The notes beneath the pieces were generated by a model. It had not been told where the DNA came from, made no database searches, and saw only the letters and a list, made by a program, of their open reading frames with translations. Source: JACKBC01 sp041391125 (GTDB lineage Bacteria; Chloroflexota; Anaerolineae; Caldilineales; Caldilineaceae). From it: a stretch of DNA of 64,000 nt. Made by a program: the position numbers and the translations under genes. The stretch covers positions 124,001 through 188,000 of the forward strand of contig JAWKON010000004.1 in the NCBI GenBank assembly GCA_041391125.1, given 5' to 3'. Of the stretch, positions 41,307 to 51,278 are shown piece by piece (within the stretch, counting starts at the first letter, position 1; each line of letters opens with the position of its first letter).

Positions 41307-43469
41307 TCAAATAAAGAGCGGCGCCAGCACCAGCGTAATCGTCGCCAATAGCTTGATCAACACGTGCAGCGACGGACCGGCCGTATCCTTAAAGGGATCG
41401 CCCACCGTATCGCCCACCACCGAAGCTTTGTGCGCCTCGCTGCCCTTGCCAAAGAGGTGTCCGCTTTCATCGCGCACGCCGGTGGCCTCGATAAACTTTT
41501 TGGCATTGTCCCAGGCGCCGCCGCCATTGTTCATGACCGTGGCCAAAATAATGCCCACAATGGTGCCCACCATCAGAAAGGCGGCTTCGGCTTCGGCGCG
41601 CAGCAGGACGCCCGTAAGTATGGGCACGCCCACCGCCAACAGCCCCGGCACGACCATGGCGCGCAACGCGCCGCGCGTCGTAATATCCACCGCTTTGGCA
41701 TAATCCGGCTTGTTCTTGCCTTCCATAATGCCCGGAATCTCGCGGAACTGACGGCGCACTTCGCCGATGATCTGCTCCGCCGTGCGGCTGACGGCCCGCA
41801 TGGCCAGCGAGCTAAAGAGGAAGATCAGCATGGCGCCGATCATAGCGCCGGCAAAGACCTCCACCTTACCCAGGTCCACAATATGCGCCGCCGCCAACTC
41901 CTCCGGCGACCAGCCCAGCGCCTGCCGGATCAGGGCCACTTTGTCCAGATAGGCCGTAAAGAGCAGAAAGGCCGCCAGCGCCGCCGACCCAATGGCATAG
42001 CCCTTGGTCAGCGCTTTGGTGGTGTTGCCCGCCGAATCCAGCGCATCGGTGCCGCGGCGAATCTCATCCGGCGCCCCCGACATTTCCACAATGCCGCCGG
42101 CGTTGTCCACAATCGGCCCAAAGGTATCCATGGCCAAAATAAAGGCCGCCGTCATCAACATCCCCATCGTTGCCACCGCCGTGCCGTAAACACCCGCCTG
42201 ATAGGCGGAGACTTGCAAAGCGGGCGCCGCCTGCACGCCACAGGCATACGAAGCCAGCAGCGCCACGGCAATCGTAATGACGGGCATGGCCGTATTTTCA
42301 AAACCAATGGAAAGACCGGTGATAATATTCGGACCGGTGCCGCGCAAGCTGGCCTGGGCAATGGATGCGACCGGGCGAAAGCGGCTTTCCGTGTAATACA
42401 TGGTGATCAGCACAAAGGCCACGCTGGTCAACAAGCCCACCAGCCCGGCCAAAAAGAACCACGCGCTGCCCAACATGGTGTTGACCACAAAATAGAGGGC
42501 GGCCACCGAAAGCACAAAGGTCACCCCAAAGCCGCGATAGAGCGCATTGGTCGGCTCCTCACCCGCGTGATATTTGATGCCCGGCACGGTTGTCGTGGCC
42601 CACACGCCGATCATGGAGGCGACCAGCCCAAAGGCGCGCACGACCAGCGGGAAAAAGATCCACGCGATCTGGCCCGTGCTGGCATAGAGCGCCACGCCCA
42701 AAATCATGGCCCCAATGTTCTCGGCCACGGTGGATTCAAAGAGATCGGCGCCGCGCCCGGCGCAGTCGCCCACGTTGTCGCCCACCAGGTCGGCAATCAC
42801 GCCGGCGTTGCGCGGGTCATCTTCGGGGATGCCGGCCTCCACTTTGCCCACCAGGTCAGCGCCCACATCGGCAGCTTTGGTAAAAATGCCGCCGCCAAGC
42901 TGGGCAAAGAGCGCCACAAAGCTGGCGCCAAAGCCGGTGCCCACAATCAGAAAGGGCGCGTTCTGCGGCTGGTCGGCGCCGCCATACCACAGAAACATGG
43001 CATAGACGCCAATCAGCGACAGCCCCACCACCAAAAAGCCGCTGACCGCGCCGCCGCGCAACGCCACGTTGAGCGCATCGCCCACGCCGTTGCGCGCGGC
43101 ACCCGCCGTGCGCAGATTCGACTTGACGGCCACAAACATGCCAATAATGCCGCTCAGCGCGCTGGCCGCCGCCCCCACCAAAAACGCCACACCCGTGCGG
43201 ATGCCCAGTTCCCAGCCCACAATGCCGGTCTCGGAGAAGTTTTCAAAGAGGGCCACCAGTACTGTGATCAGCACAGCCGTCACCACTGCCAGCACGGCAA
43301 TGGTCAGATATTGGCGGCGCACAAAGGCCGTGGCGCCCTCATAAATTGTGTTTCCCACTTGTTGCATGGCCAGGGTGCCGGTCTCCCGGCGCAATACGTC
43401 CCAGGCCAGATAGACGACAAAAAGCAACGTCAATACGCCTGAAGCTGGTATAGACCATAAGAGGTTCAT
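41307..43469 (-). CDS. hppA: Membrane-bound proton-translocating pyrophosphatase (K+-independent type)
   Basis: A 720-residue polytopic integral membrane pump (about 16 TM) that couples PPi hydrolysis to ion export. PPi/Mg-binding motifs are complete: KAADVGADLVGKVE (198-211), DNVGDCAGRGADLFES (231-246), and near the C-terminus NNGGGAWDNAKKFIE and VVGDTVGDPFKDTAGPS. GNTTKALTKG has Lys485 and Thr488, the residues that in this family mark K+-independent H+-pumping enzymes (K+-dependent ones have Ala and usually Gly). The ATG overlaps the stop of the small upstream gene (ATGA). Intact throughout. Confidence 0.95.
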   Translation of the reverse strand: MNLLWSIPASGVLTLLFVVYLAWDVLRRETGTLAMQQVGNTIYEGATAFVRRQYLTIAVLAVVTAVLITVLVALFENFSETGIVGWELGIRTGVAFLVGAAASALSGIIGMFVAVKSNLRTAGAARNGVGDALNVALRGGAVSGFLVVGLSLIGVYAMFLWYGGADQPQNAPFLIVGTGFGASFVALFAQLGGGIFTKAADVGADLVGKVEAGIPEDDPRNAGVIADLVGDNVGDCAGRGADLFESTVAENIGAMILGVALYASTGQIAWIFFPLVVRAFGLVASMIGVWATTTVPGIKYHAGEEPTNALYRGFGVTFVLSVAALYFVVNTMLGSAWFFLAGLVGLLTSVAFVLITMYYTESRFRPVASIAQASLRGTGPNIITGLSIGFENTAMPVITIAVALLASYACGVQAAPALQVSAYQAGVYGTAVATMGMLMTAAFILAMDTFGPIVDNAGGIVEMSGAPDEIRRGTDALDSAGNTTKALTKGYAIGSAALAAFLLFTAYLDKVALIRQALGWSPEELAAAHIVDLGKVEVFAGAMIGAMLIFLFSSLAMRAVSRTAEQIIGEVRRQFREIPGIMEGKNKPDYAKAVDITTRGALRAMVVPGLLAVGVPILTGVLLRAEAEAAFLMVGTIVGIILATVMNNGGGAWDNAKKFIEATGVRDESGHLFGKGSEAHKASVVGDTVGDPFKDTAGPSLHVLIKLLATITLVLAPLFI

Positions 43470-43675
43470 CGAATCGTCTCCTCGGCAAGTGGCTCTCCAA
43501 CAAGCTGCGAGAGGGCGGCTAACATGCGATTGATATCCTCTTCTTTGGCCTTCAGGTTGCGTCGCATTACGTAATAATCCGTATCGGCAATTTCCATCCG
43601 CAACTCGGACAGATAGTACGTGAGAATATCCTGCAAAAGTTTGGCTTCCTGTTCACTCAATTTCATGTGCAACAT
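43466..43675 (-). CDS. Small helical protein coupled to hppA
   Basis: A 69-residue acidic helical protein: LSEQEAKLLQDILTYYLSEL, RMEIADTDYYVMRRNLKAKE, EDINRMLAALSQLVG. AAGGAGG lies before ATG 43675. Its stop overlaps the hppA start by ATGA. I do not recognise the family; the helix pattern resembles small antitoxin-like or adaptor proteins of a type I have seen annotated only as hypothetical. It may set hppA translation or bind the pump. Confidence 0.7.
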   Translation of the reverse strand: MLHMKLSEQEAKLLQDILTYYLSELRMEIADTDYYVMRRNLKAKEEDINRMLAALSQLVGEPLAEETIR

Positions 43676-44017
43676 AGCTATCCTCCTTGTTCTTATGCGG
43701 GCAAAACATAGATGCCCAATCTGAGTATAAGCTCTTCGGTCTACCTAATCACCCGCCTGTTGCAGGGGGGGCGACCTATACTAATGGCTGGTTTTTGAGG
43801 CAATTCTCACTCTACGAATGCGGCCGATCAGAATCCGCCCTGCCATGAATCGCAGAGCTGGCGTGCAGCGCTATTTCAGAACCCGACAGTAGCTAGCTTA
43901 TTGATTCTCTAGGTATGCAGCCAATCGCGTTTTACGGTAGAATGAGCGTATAGCTATCCTCCATCCATCAACACACATTGTTGATGATTCCCTAACCCGT
44001 CAGTGAGCGCGCAATAG
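43676..44017. other. Divergent intergenic region between hppA operon and BTAD regulator
   Basis: 340 bp without a supported gene. A TAGAAT (43938-43943) could be a -10 for the regulator and a TTATACT on the minus strand near 43732-43726 a -10 for the hppA operon; neither has a convincing -35. Confidence 0.35.
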
Positions 44018-47000
44018 ATGGGACAATTGGCCCCAAAATGTAGAGGCGGCAGTGTAGTGTCTATACCGATTCAAATTAAGCTATTTGGCGCACCTACGGT
44101 TTCCCAGCAGGGCAAACCACTCATCATTAACCGTTTTCAAATCCGCGCCTTTCTCTTTCGTCTGGCCGCGCAGCCCGAGCCAGTTCCGCGCGAACTGATA
44201 ACGCAGCTTTTCTGGCCACATGCAGCCGATGCCCCCGCGCGGCGACATCTGACGCAACTGTTGAGCCATGTCCGCCGCAGCCTGCCCATGCCCGGGCTGC
44301 TGATCCAGAGCCCCACCCATGTGCATCTGGATTGGGCGCGCGTTTGGTGCGACGTGGTCATCTTCCAGAGGGATTCGGCCCCACCTGGCCAGGCATCCGG
44401 TGCGGCGTTGCAAGCGCTGATTGACCTGTATGGCGGTCCCTTTCTAGATGGCTTCTCGGCCTCCGCTCTGCCTGAGTATGAACTGTGGTTGTTGAATGAG
44501 CGGGTGTGGCTGGAGCGCCGCTATCTCGATCTGCTCGAATTGCGCACGCTGGACCTCATGGCGCAGGAAGCCTTCTTGCCAGCCATTGCGCTTCTCAAGC
44601 GTCACCTCGACACCGACGAATTGGCTGAGGGCGCCCACAGGCGGTTGATTGCCTGTTATGCCGCCACTGGGGATCGCGCCGCGGCCGCGCGCCAATATCA
44701 ACGCTGTGCGGCGCTGCTGCAACAGGAATTGGATGTGCCGCCGATGGCAGAGACGATTGCGCTCCAGCAGGCGGTACACAACGGCGCGGCCTGGCCCGAG
44801 CTGAGAGCGCTGGCGCTGTCGGCGTATGTGGCGCAACCGGATGCTGCCCAAACCATCGTCGCCGCCGATGACGCGCCGCCGGCTTTGCGCGCCAATCTGC
44901 CCCATGAGCCGCTGCCCATCATTGGCCGAACCGCGGAATTGGCCGCCCTGACGGCCATGCTCGCCGACCCGCAGAATCGGCTGATCACAATTGTGGGCGT
45001 GGGCGGCATGGGCAAAACGCGGCTGGCTTTGGCCGCTGCCCAAACGCAGCGCCAGCTAGACCATTTCACTGATGGGATCTACTTCGTTGCACTAGCCGCC
45101 CTGACGGATCCAACGCAAATTGTGCCGACCATCCTGCAAACGTTGCGCCTTGCGACCGGCGCCGACACCACCCGACGGCGCACTCCCTTTGAACAACTGG
45201 TGGACTTTTTACGCGCCAAGCAGATGTTGCTGCTGCTCGACAACTTTGAACATCTGCTGGCGGGGGCCGATGTTGTGGCCCAGATTGCCCAGGCGGCGCC
45301 GGATGTGCATCTTTTGGTGACCTCGCGCAAAGTGCTTGGCGTGCATGGGGAGCAACTCTTTCCGCTCAGTGAATTGCCCTATCCCGCCACCGATGATTTG
45401 GTTGACGCCATCACGTCCGCAGACCCGGCTGTTGATCCGGCGACCTATCCGGCGGTGCAGCTCTTTGTGCAGAGCGCCCGGCGCAGCGTCCCCACTTTTG
45501 GATTGACGAACAAAAATCTGGCTGATGTGGTGCGTATCTGTCAGTTGGTCGGCGGCATGCCGTTGGCGCTCGAATTGGCCGCCTCGTGGATCACGATGCT
45601 CTCGACGGCAGACATTGGCGTTGAAATTGCCCGCAGTTTGGATTTCCTGGAAGCCGAAATCCGCGATGTGCCGCTGCGACACCAGAGTATGCGGGCGCTG
45701 TTGGATGCGATCTGGCAACAGATGAACGCGGCCGAACGGGCCGTTTTTGCCCGTCTCGGCGTGTTTCAAGGCGGCTATACCCGGCAGGCCGCCGCCGAAG
45801 TCGCCGGCGCATCCTTGCGAACTTTGCGCAGCTTAACCGCCAACCTGTTGATTCGCTACAATGAAAAGAGTGGTCGCTATAGCAGCCATGAACTGCTGCG
45901 CGCCTATAGTGCGGAACAACTGGCCGCCCAGCCGACCGTGCGCAAAGAGGTGCGGGAGCGGCACATCCGCTATTACAGCGCGCGGCTTGTCCGGCTGGCG
46001 CCCGAGCTAAAGGGGCCGCGACAGCAGCACGCCTTTGCCGAGCTTGTCGCCGATCAGGCCAACTTGCAACTGGCGTGGGAAGGGGCGCTGGCGCACGCAG
46101 ATCTAAACCGCCTGGAAGAGACCATTGCCGGGCTGGGCTATTTTTATGAGTGGATCGGCAGCCAGATCGATGGCGCCAACATCTTTAGCGCATTGGTCAA
46201 CACGTTTGCAGATGTATGGCGGGACGATGATGAGTCAGCCTGTGATCTGGTTGAGAATTTAGACGTGCAAACCGGTAAAAGCCACAGCGTCCAGGCCGGG
46301 CTAGATCATGATGACGAAGCGCGCGGTCGCCGCGCCCGGCTCTTGGCGCAGGGCTTGGCCTGGCTGGCTTCCTTCACCCTCATGGCCGGCAATGTGAATG
46401 AAGCGGAGGCGCAGCTCAAATGCAGCCTGGCGTTACTCGATAAGGCGACGGCGCTAGGCGTGGATTGTCGCCGCCAACGGGCCTTGACGCTGCTCCACTC
46501 CGGCCACCTGGAGCGCCCGCGTGACTTGGCCGCGGCCGCCCGCGCCTATGAAATGAGCGTTGCGCTCTATGCACAGATTGCCCTGCCCTGGGAGAGTGCC
46601 TATGCCAGCAGTTGGCTGGGCGAGACCCACCATCTCATGGGCCAACAAGAAGCCGCCATCGAATTGTTAACCCAAGCGCGCCGCGCCTTTGAAGCCGTGG
46701 GCGATCAGCGCAACGTGGCGCGCGTGCTGGCCACGGTTGCCGACTGCTATCTGTTGGATCGCGCCGAACTCAAAGCTGCGCAAGAAACAGCGGCGGCAAG
46801 TCTGCATTTGTGGCGCGCGATTGGCGATCAACTGGGCATTGCCAACACCGCGGTGATCTTGGCATATGCCCACTGTTGGCTAAACCGGCCAGATCTGGCG
46901 GAACCGTTGATCGATGAAGCATTGGCGATCTATCGCCATCATGGCCATCGTTATGGCGAGTGTCGTGTTTACTACATGATGATGGTGGCGGCCAACTATC

Positions 47001-47593
47001 GCAGCGATATCGCAGGCAAAGAAGCGTCCGCCCGCCAGGGGTTGAAATTGGCGCGCGAACTGGGCGACGCCAAACTCGTCAGCGACTTCTCGCGCGGTCT
47101 GGCCAATGTTTACATGGCCCGCGGCGACTATGCCAGCGCCTATCCGCTACACGCCCAAGCCATTGCCGTTCAGGAAGAGGCGGGCGTGCAGGCGCTCATG
47201 CCCTGGCTGCACGTCGTGCGGGGCTATTCGAGCTGGAAGACCGGCAAATGGACCGAGGCGCGCGACCATCTGGCCTATGCCCTACGCGTCAGCGCCGAAA
47301 ATGACGATGTGTTTACAGCGGTCTACGCGGTCTTCTTTGTGGCGCAGGTGTTGCAGGCCCAGGGCCGCCTCGAACGCGCCTTGGAACTATACGCTTTGGC
47401 GCAGCGCGCCTACATGTGGCAAGGTTCATTGTCCGGCGATGTCATTATGGTTCAACCGCTGCTCACGCTTGAAGATGCACTGCCGCCGGCCGTTGCCGCC
47501 GCCGCCCGCGAACGAGGCCACGCGCTCGATCTCCTCGCCACGGCCGCGCAACTGGCGGCTGAAATCCAAGAACCCACATGGCAGTGGTCATAG
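44018..47593 (+). CDS. BTAD / STAND NTPase / TPR transcriptional regulator (SARP-like)
   Basis: A 1191-residue regulator in one unbroken frame. Residues about 20-110 form an OmpR/SARP-type winged helix (IKLFGAPTVSQQGKPLII, LITQLFWPHAADAPARRHLT), and about 120-270 the bacterial transcriptional activation domain (ALIDLYGGPFLDGFSA, EGAHRRLIACYAATGDRAAA). An NB-ARC-like NTPase follows: Walker A VGVGGMGKTRLALA near 326-339, Walker B MLLLLDNFEHLLAG, LLVTSRKVLGVHGEQLF, GMPLALELAASW. From about 650 to the end are TPR-like repeats. Start could be ATG 44018 or GTG 44057. Divergent from hppA and upstream of the secreted phosphoesterase gene. Confidence 0.9.
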   Translation: MGQLAPKCRGGSVVSIPIQIKLFGAPTVSQQGKPLIINRFQIRAFLFRLAAQPEPVPRELITQLFWPHAADAPARRHLTQLLSHVRRSLPMPGLLIQSPTHVHLDWARVWCDVVIFQRDSAPPGQASGAALQALIDLYGGPFLDGFSASALPEYELWLLNERVWLERRYLDLLELRTLDLMAQEAFLPAIALLKRHLDTDELAEGAHRRLIACYAATGDRAAAARQYQRCAALLQQELDVPPMAETIALQQAVHNGAAWPELRALALSAYVAQPDAAQTIVAADDAPPALRANLPHEPLPIIGRTAELAALTAMLADPQNRLITIVGVGGMGKTRLALAAAQTQRQLDHFTDGIYFVALAALTDPTQIVPTILQTLRLATGADTTRRRTPFEQLVDFLRAKQMLLLLDNFEHLLAGADVVAQIAQAAPDVHLLVTSRKVLGVHGEQLFPLSELPYPATDDLVDAITSADPAVDPATYPAVQLFVQSARRSVPTFGLTNKNLADVVRICQLVGGMPLALELAASWITMLSTADIGVEIARSLDFLEAEIRDVPLRHQSMRALLDAIWQQMNAAERAVFARLGVFQGGYTRQAAAEVAGASLRTLRSLTANLLIRYNEKSGRYSSHELLRAYSAEQLAAQPTVRKEVRERHIRYYSARLVRLAPELKGPRQQHAFAELVADQANLQLAWEGALAHADLNRLEETIAGLGYFYEWIGSQIDGANIFSALVNTFADVWRDDDESACDLVENLDVQTGKSHSVQAGLDHDDEARGRRARLLAQGLAWLASFTLMAGNVNEAEAQLKCSLALLDKATALGVDCRRQRALTLLHSGHLERPRDLAAAARAYEMSVALYAQIALPWESAYASSWLGETHHLMGQQEAAIELLTQARRAFEAVGDQRNVARVLATVADCYLLDRAELKAAQETAAASLHLWRAIGDQLGIANTAVILAYAHCWLNRPDLAEPLIDEALAIYRHHGHRYGECRVYYMMMVAANYRSDIAGKEASARQGLKLARELGDAKLVSDFSRGLANVYMARGDYASAYPLHAQAIAVQEEAGVQALMPWLHVVRGYSSWKTGKWTEARDHLAYALRVSAENDDVFTAVYAVFFVAQVLQAQGRLERALELYALAQRAYMWQGSLSGDVIMVQPLLTLEDALPPAVAAAARERGHALDLLATAAQLAAEIQEPTWQWS

Positions 47594-47637
47594 CCACCGC
47601 ATGACACCCCTAATAGTTACACAGCCGGACAGTCGCT

Positions 47638-47677
47638 CAGTAACTGCCCCACTGCCTCACTGTCTTACTGTCTTACT
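47638..47677 (+). repeat. 8-bp tandem repeat after the BTAD gene
   Basis: Five 8-bp units ending ACT (CAGTAACT, GCCCCACT, GCCTCACT, GTCTTACT twice) lie 45 bp after the BTAD stop. Same unit length as the GATGACAA arrays but a different word; on the minus strand each perfect unit contains TAA. Confidence 0.6.
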
Positions 47678-47808
47678 GAACTACCGGCTTGCTTGTAGTT
47701 CCCCATGTAAACAATTTGCAAACACCTCCCTGTTATAGTTGCCCTGTCTTCTTTGGTGCAATGCTGAAGCAAATATGTTCCTATTCTCATCATAACAAGG
47801 AGGCTCTG

Positions 47809-49557
47809 ATGAATATGAAGCATCGTATCATCCATGTTGTTCTACCCATTCTCGTTCTCTGCGCACTGACACCATTCATGGTAACGGTTGACGCTGGCGC
47901 AACCTTGGCGGCGCCGGCCCCCCAGGATGGGACTGTAGTCACCGGCATGGTCTTCGAGGATCAGAACAACAATCAGATCTATGATGCCGGCGAACCCGGT
48001 ATTGCCGATGTGGCCGTCTCCAACGGCGTCGATGTCGTGCAGACCGCGGCGGATGGCAGCTATTCGTTACCATTGCTTGAAGACACCGTCTACTTTGTGA
48101 CGAAACCGGCCGACTACATGGCGCCGGTCGACGCCAACATGGCGCCGCATTTCTACTACATCCACTACCCCAACGGTTCCCCCGACTATATCCAGGAGTT
48201 TCGCGGCATCGACCCCACCGGTGAGATGCCGGCATCGCTCGACTTCCCGCTCTATGCGCTGGATGAAGCGATGGCCGACGACGAATTTACCTTCCTCGCC
48301 ATCGGCGATCCGCAGGTGCGCGACTATAAAGAGCTGGTCTACTTCCGCGATGATATCGTGGCCGATATTGTTAAAGAGCGGGGCATGGGCGCCGACTTTG
48401 CGATCACGCTGGGCGACATGCTCTCCGACCAACTGACCATGTATGGCCACTATCAGCAGACCATGGGGTTGGCCGGTCTTCCCACCTACTACGTGCCGGG
48501 CAACCACGATATGGATGTAGACGCCATCGACGACACCCACCATTTGGACACCTATATCAGCCACTTTGGCCCCACCAACTACTCCTTTGATCACGGCAAC
48601 GCCCACTTTGTTATGCTCGATAACATTCGCTGGCTGGGCGCCACGCCCAATCATTCGGTGGGGAACTTCACCGATGGCTTCAGCGCTCAGGCGCTGACCT
48701 GGCTGGCCAACGATCTGGCCACCGTCCCCAAAGAGAAGCTGATTGTCCTCGGCATGCATATCCCGCTGGTAACCAAGAACGACGCCCCGCCGGCGATGAC
48801 CCCTGGCGGCGACCGCGACGCCCTCTACGCCCTGCTGGCCGACTACGAGGTCTTGGCGCTGACCGGCCACAGCCATGTGACCGAAGTCGACCTGCCCGGT
48901 GATGAAATGGAAGCATGGGGCGCGCCCATGCCCTTTACCCACATCAACGCCGGCGCGGCCTGTGGCGGCTGGTGGGCCGGCCCTGAAGATGAGCGGGGCA
49001 TTCCGCTCGCCTATCAACGCGACGGCGCGCCCAACGGCTACTTTGTGATTGACCTCAAGGGGAACGAAATCGCTCCCCGCCTGAAGGGCGCCAACGTGCC
49101 GATTGAGAAGCAGATGAATGTCTCGCTGCTCAACCGCTGGGATCTGCAATTGCCGCCAAATAGTGTCACAACCGGCGAGTTGGGCCATGCGCAGTTGGCC
49201 GTTAATGTGTGGGCCGGCTCCAGCCAAACCGCGGTGACGTGCAGCTTCGACAACGGCGCCGAGACCACCGGGATGCGCAACCCCTTTGCCCGCGATCCCT
49301 TTGCCACGGCCCGCCAACAGGCCCTCGATAGCTGGATGCTGGAGAACCGCGGCTGGCAGAATCTGTTGCCACCCCCCATCCGCGCCAAGATCGGCCCGGA
49401 AAACTGGATGCAGACCAACAGCTCGTGGCACATGTGGAGCTGTCCGTTGCCAGCCGATCTGGAGCCGGGGGCGCATCGCGTGACGGCGGTGGTCGACGAC
49501 GGCTTTGGTCAGACTTTTACCGAGCCCTATCTCTTTGACCTGTGGGCCACGCAGTGA
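47809..49557 (+). CDS. Secreted calcineurin-like metallophosphoesterase
   Basis: A 582-residue exported enzyme, start ATG 47809 preceded by AAGGAGG. A signal peptide (MNMKHRIIHVVLPILVLCAL, cleavage near the APAPQD region) leads to an N-terminal beta-sandwich of the SdrD/MetallophosN type with an EF-hand-like DQNNNQIYDAGEPG near residues 50-63. The phosphoesterase core has GDPQV (Asp166), LGDMLSD (Asp203), GNHDMD (231-236), LGMHIPL and GHSHVTE (352-358). A C-terminal MetallophosC-like domain starts near 410. Predicted to cleave phosphodiesters or phosphomonoesters outside the cell. Likely regulated by the BTAD protein upstream. Confidence 0.9.
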   Translation: MNMKHRIIHVVLPILVLCALTPFMVTVDAGATLAAPAPQDGTVVTGMVFEDQNNNQIYDAGEPGIADVAVSNGVDVVQTAADGSYSLPLLEDTVYFVTKPADYMAPVDANMAPHFYYIHYPNGSPDYIQEFRGIDPTGEMPASLDFPLYALDEAMADDEFTFLAIGDPQVRDYKELVYFRDDIVADIVKERGMGADFAITLGDMLSDQLTMYGHYQQTMGLAGLPTYYVPGNHDMDVDAIDDTHHLDTYISHFGPTNYSFDHGNAHFVMLDNIRWLGATPNHSVGNFTDGFSAQALTWLANDLATVPKEKLIVLGMHIPLVTKNDAPPAMTPGGDRDALYALLADYEVLALTGHSHVTEVDLPGDEMEAWGAPMPFTHINAGAACGGWWAGPEDERGIPLAYQRDGAPNGYFVIDLKGNEIAPRLKGANVPIEKQMNVSLLNRWDLQLPPNSVTTGELGHAQLAVNVWAGSSQTAVTCSFDNGAETTGMRNPFARDPFATARQQALDSWMLENRGWQNLLPPPIRAKIGPENWMQTNSSWHMWSCPLPADLEPGAHRVTAVVDDGFGQTFTEPYLFDLWATQ

Positions 49558-49619
49558 TGTTCGGCGAAGTGCATATATGCAGATAGCCGTCACCGGCATT
49601 CTAAACTCAGCCCCGAATA

Positions 49620-49670
49620 AAAACTGCGGTTTTGTCTCTGGCGAATGCACTATGGCAAAACCGTAGTTTT
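49620..49670 (+). terminator. 15-bp hairpin after the phosphoesterase gene
   Basis: AAAACTGCGGTTTTG at 49620-49634 and CAAAACCGTAGTTTT at 49656-49670 pair with one mismatch, 65 bp after the stop. The right arm ends in four T, so it can terminate on either strand. The rest of the gap to 49829 holds no gene. Confidence 0.6.
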
Positions 49671-49829
49671 CATCTCAACCACAGTAAATGTAACCAACTA
49701 TTTTGTACCCCTTTTGTACCCCTGATCGGCTGTCAATGGGTACCAATTATTGCGCTTTTTATTGCTTAATAGAAGGCGAGTCTGTACCAACTTCTATTGT
49801 GGTTGATGCAATTGAAAGGAGTAAAAATC

Positions 49830-51155
49830 ATGTTAGGCAAGCAGAAGACCATTGGTCTGTTGGTTCTGGCAGCACTGCTATTGAGCGCCTGCCAACCCAT
49901 TGCGGCGCAGCCGGCGGCGCCACCGTCCAATGATGACGTGGCGGCGGCGGTCAACGCCATTTGGGATGAATATGAGGCCAGCGTGATCGCCGGCGATGTG
50001 GATCGCTGGATCGCCCAGTGGACCGACGACGGCGTGCAAATGCCACCCAATGAGCCGTTTGTTGAGGGCAAAGAGAATATTTACGCACGCGTCGGCGCCA
50101 ACATGGCAGCCGGCCCCACGACGGGCTTCATCATTACGCCGTTGGAAACCACCAGTGCGGGCGATTGGGCCTATTCGCGTGGCGTCTACACAGTGACCTT
50201 TCCGTTGGGTGATAGCGGCCAAGAGGGGACGATCGACGGCAAATTCATGACCATTCTGCAACGTCAGTCCGATGGTACATGGAAAATTCACCGCGACATC
50301 TTCAACTCGAACGTGCCGCCAGCCGCGCCGCCGGAACCGGATGTCGCAGCCGTGACCGCCGAGATCGACGCGCTCTTTACCGAATATGGCGACAGCCTGG
50401 CCGCGGATGACGCGGAACGGTGGATTCAGCTCTGGGTGGAGGATGGCGTGCAACTGCCGCCGGGTGCGCCGCCGAATGTAGGGCGCGATGCGATCTTCGC
50501 CAGCATCAGTGGCGCCATGGCGCACTATGCCTATCGAGATATGGACATCCATGTTGACGAAGTTCTGCTCGCCGGTGATCTGGCAATCGCTCGGGGCATG
50601 TACAGCGCCAGACTTGTGCCGCACGATGGCAGCGATCCGATTCTGGTCGACGGCAAATACACAACCACGTTCCAGCGGCAGCCTGACGGCAGTCTGAAAA
50701 TCTATCGCGATATCTTCAACTCAAACGTGCCGCCGGCGCCGGTGGCTGCACCGGCGACCGATGTCAACGAAGTTACCGCCGCCATCAACGCCATCTGGCG
50801 TGAGTACGAAGCAAGCCAACTGGCCGGTGATCCCGACCGCTGGATCGCACTGTGGGCCGATGACGGTGTGCAGATGCCGCCTGGCTCTCCCCCGGTTGTG
50901 GGCAAAGCGGCAATCGACGCACGCGACAGAGATGATTTAGCGGTTAACGAGTACAGCGAATTCACCATCAATAACGAAGAAGTGGAAGTGAGCGGCGACT
51001 TGGCCTTCGCCCGCGGCGCCTATAATGTCACCGTCGCCGCCAAGAGCGGCGGCGATCCGATGCACTTCGAAGGCAAGTATACGACCATTTTCCGCCTGCA
51101 GCCCGACGGAACGTGGAAGATTTATCGTGACACCTTCAATTCCAGTACCCCCTAG
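49830..51155 (+). CDS. Lipoprotein with three tandem NTF2-like (SnoaL/DUF4440) domains
   Basis: A 441-residue exported lipoprotein, ATG 49830 with AAAGGAG upstream; lipobox LLLSAC puts the lipid on Cys21. The rest is three repeats of about 135 residues (roughly 34-160, 172-300, 312-441). Each opens EI/NAIW or IDALF, then WI..W.DDGVQMPP-like text, and closes YTT.F.LQPDG.WKIYRD.FNS. This is the DUF4440/SnoaL NTF2-like fold, usually a small-ligand pocket or a dimerisation unit. Three copies in one chain suggest a covalent trimer or three binding sites at the membrane surface. Downstream of the secreted phosphoesterase. Confidence 0.87.
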   Translation: MLGKQKTIGLLVLAALLLSACQPIAAQPAAPPSNDDVAAAVNAIWDEYEASVIAGDVDRWIAQWTDDGVQMPPNEPFVEGKENIYARVGANMAAGPTTGFIITPLETTSAGDWAYSRGVYTVTFPLGDSGQEGTIDGKFMTILQRQSDGTWKIHRDIFNSNVPPAAPPEPDVAAVTAEIDALFTEYGDSLAADDAERWIQLWVEDGVQLPPGAPPNVGRDAIFASISGAMAHYAYRDMDIHVDEVLLAGDLAIARGMYSARLVPHDGSDPILVDGKYTTTFQRQPDGSLKIYRDIFNSNVPPAPVAAPATDVNEVTAAINAIWREYEASQLAGDPDRWIALWADDGVQMPPGSPPVVGKAAIDARDRDDLAVNEYSEFTINNEEVEVSGDLAFARGAYNVTVAAKSGGDPMHFEGKYTTIFRLQPDGTWKIYRDTFNSSTP

Positions 51156-51172
51156 GTGGAATCACGGTTTGG

Positions 51173-51204
51173 GGTGGCGAATGCCCTCAGTGGCATTCGC
51201 CACC
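51173..51204 (+). terminator. 13-bp perfect hairpin after the NTF2-like lipoprotein gene
   Basis: GGTGGCGAATGCC, loop CTCAGT, GGCATTCGCCACC, starting 18 bp after the stop codon. No T-run follows, so a 3' stabilising or weak terminator stem. Confidence 0.6.
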
Positions 51205-51278
51205 AATTCTTGACCACTTGGACAGAGTCACATTTCACAAAGGGTCGTTCAAAAGATGCTACTATAGGAGCCGAACAT

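Noticed and set aside
41364..43442. 692-codon plus-strand frame opposite hppA
   Set aside because: Antisense frame produced by the codon bias of hppA; His/Arg/Gly-rich, no recognisable motif, while the opposite strand is an unmistakable pyrophosphatase.
43676..44017. Riboswitch or small RNA in the hppA/BTAD divergent gap
   Set aside because: No recognisable conserved fold or strong stem was visible.
48067..49650. 527-codon minus-strand frame opposite the phosphoesterase
   Set aside because: Shadow of the metallophosphoesterase gene; biased composition and no motif.
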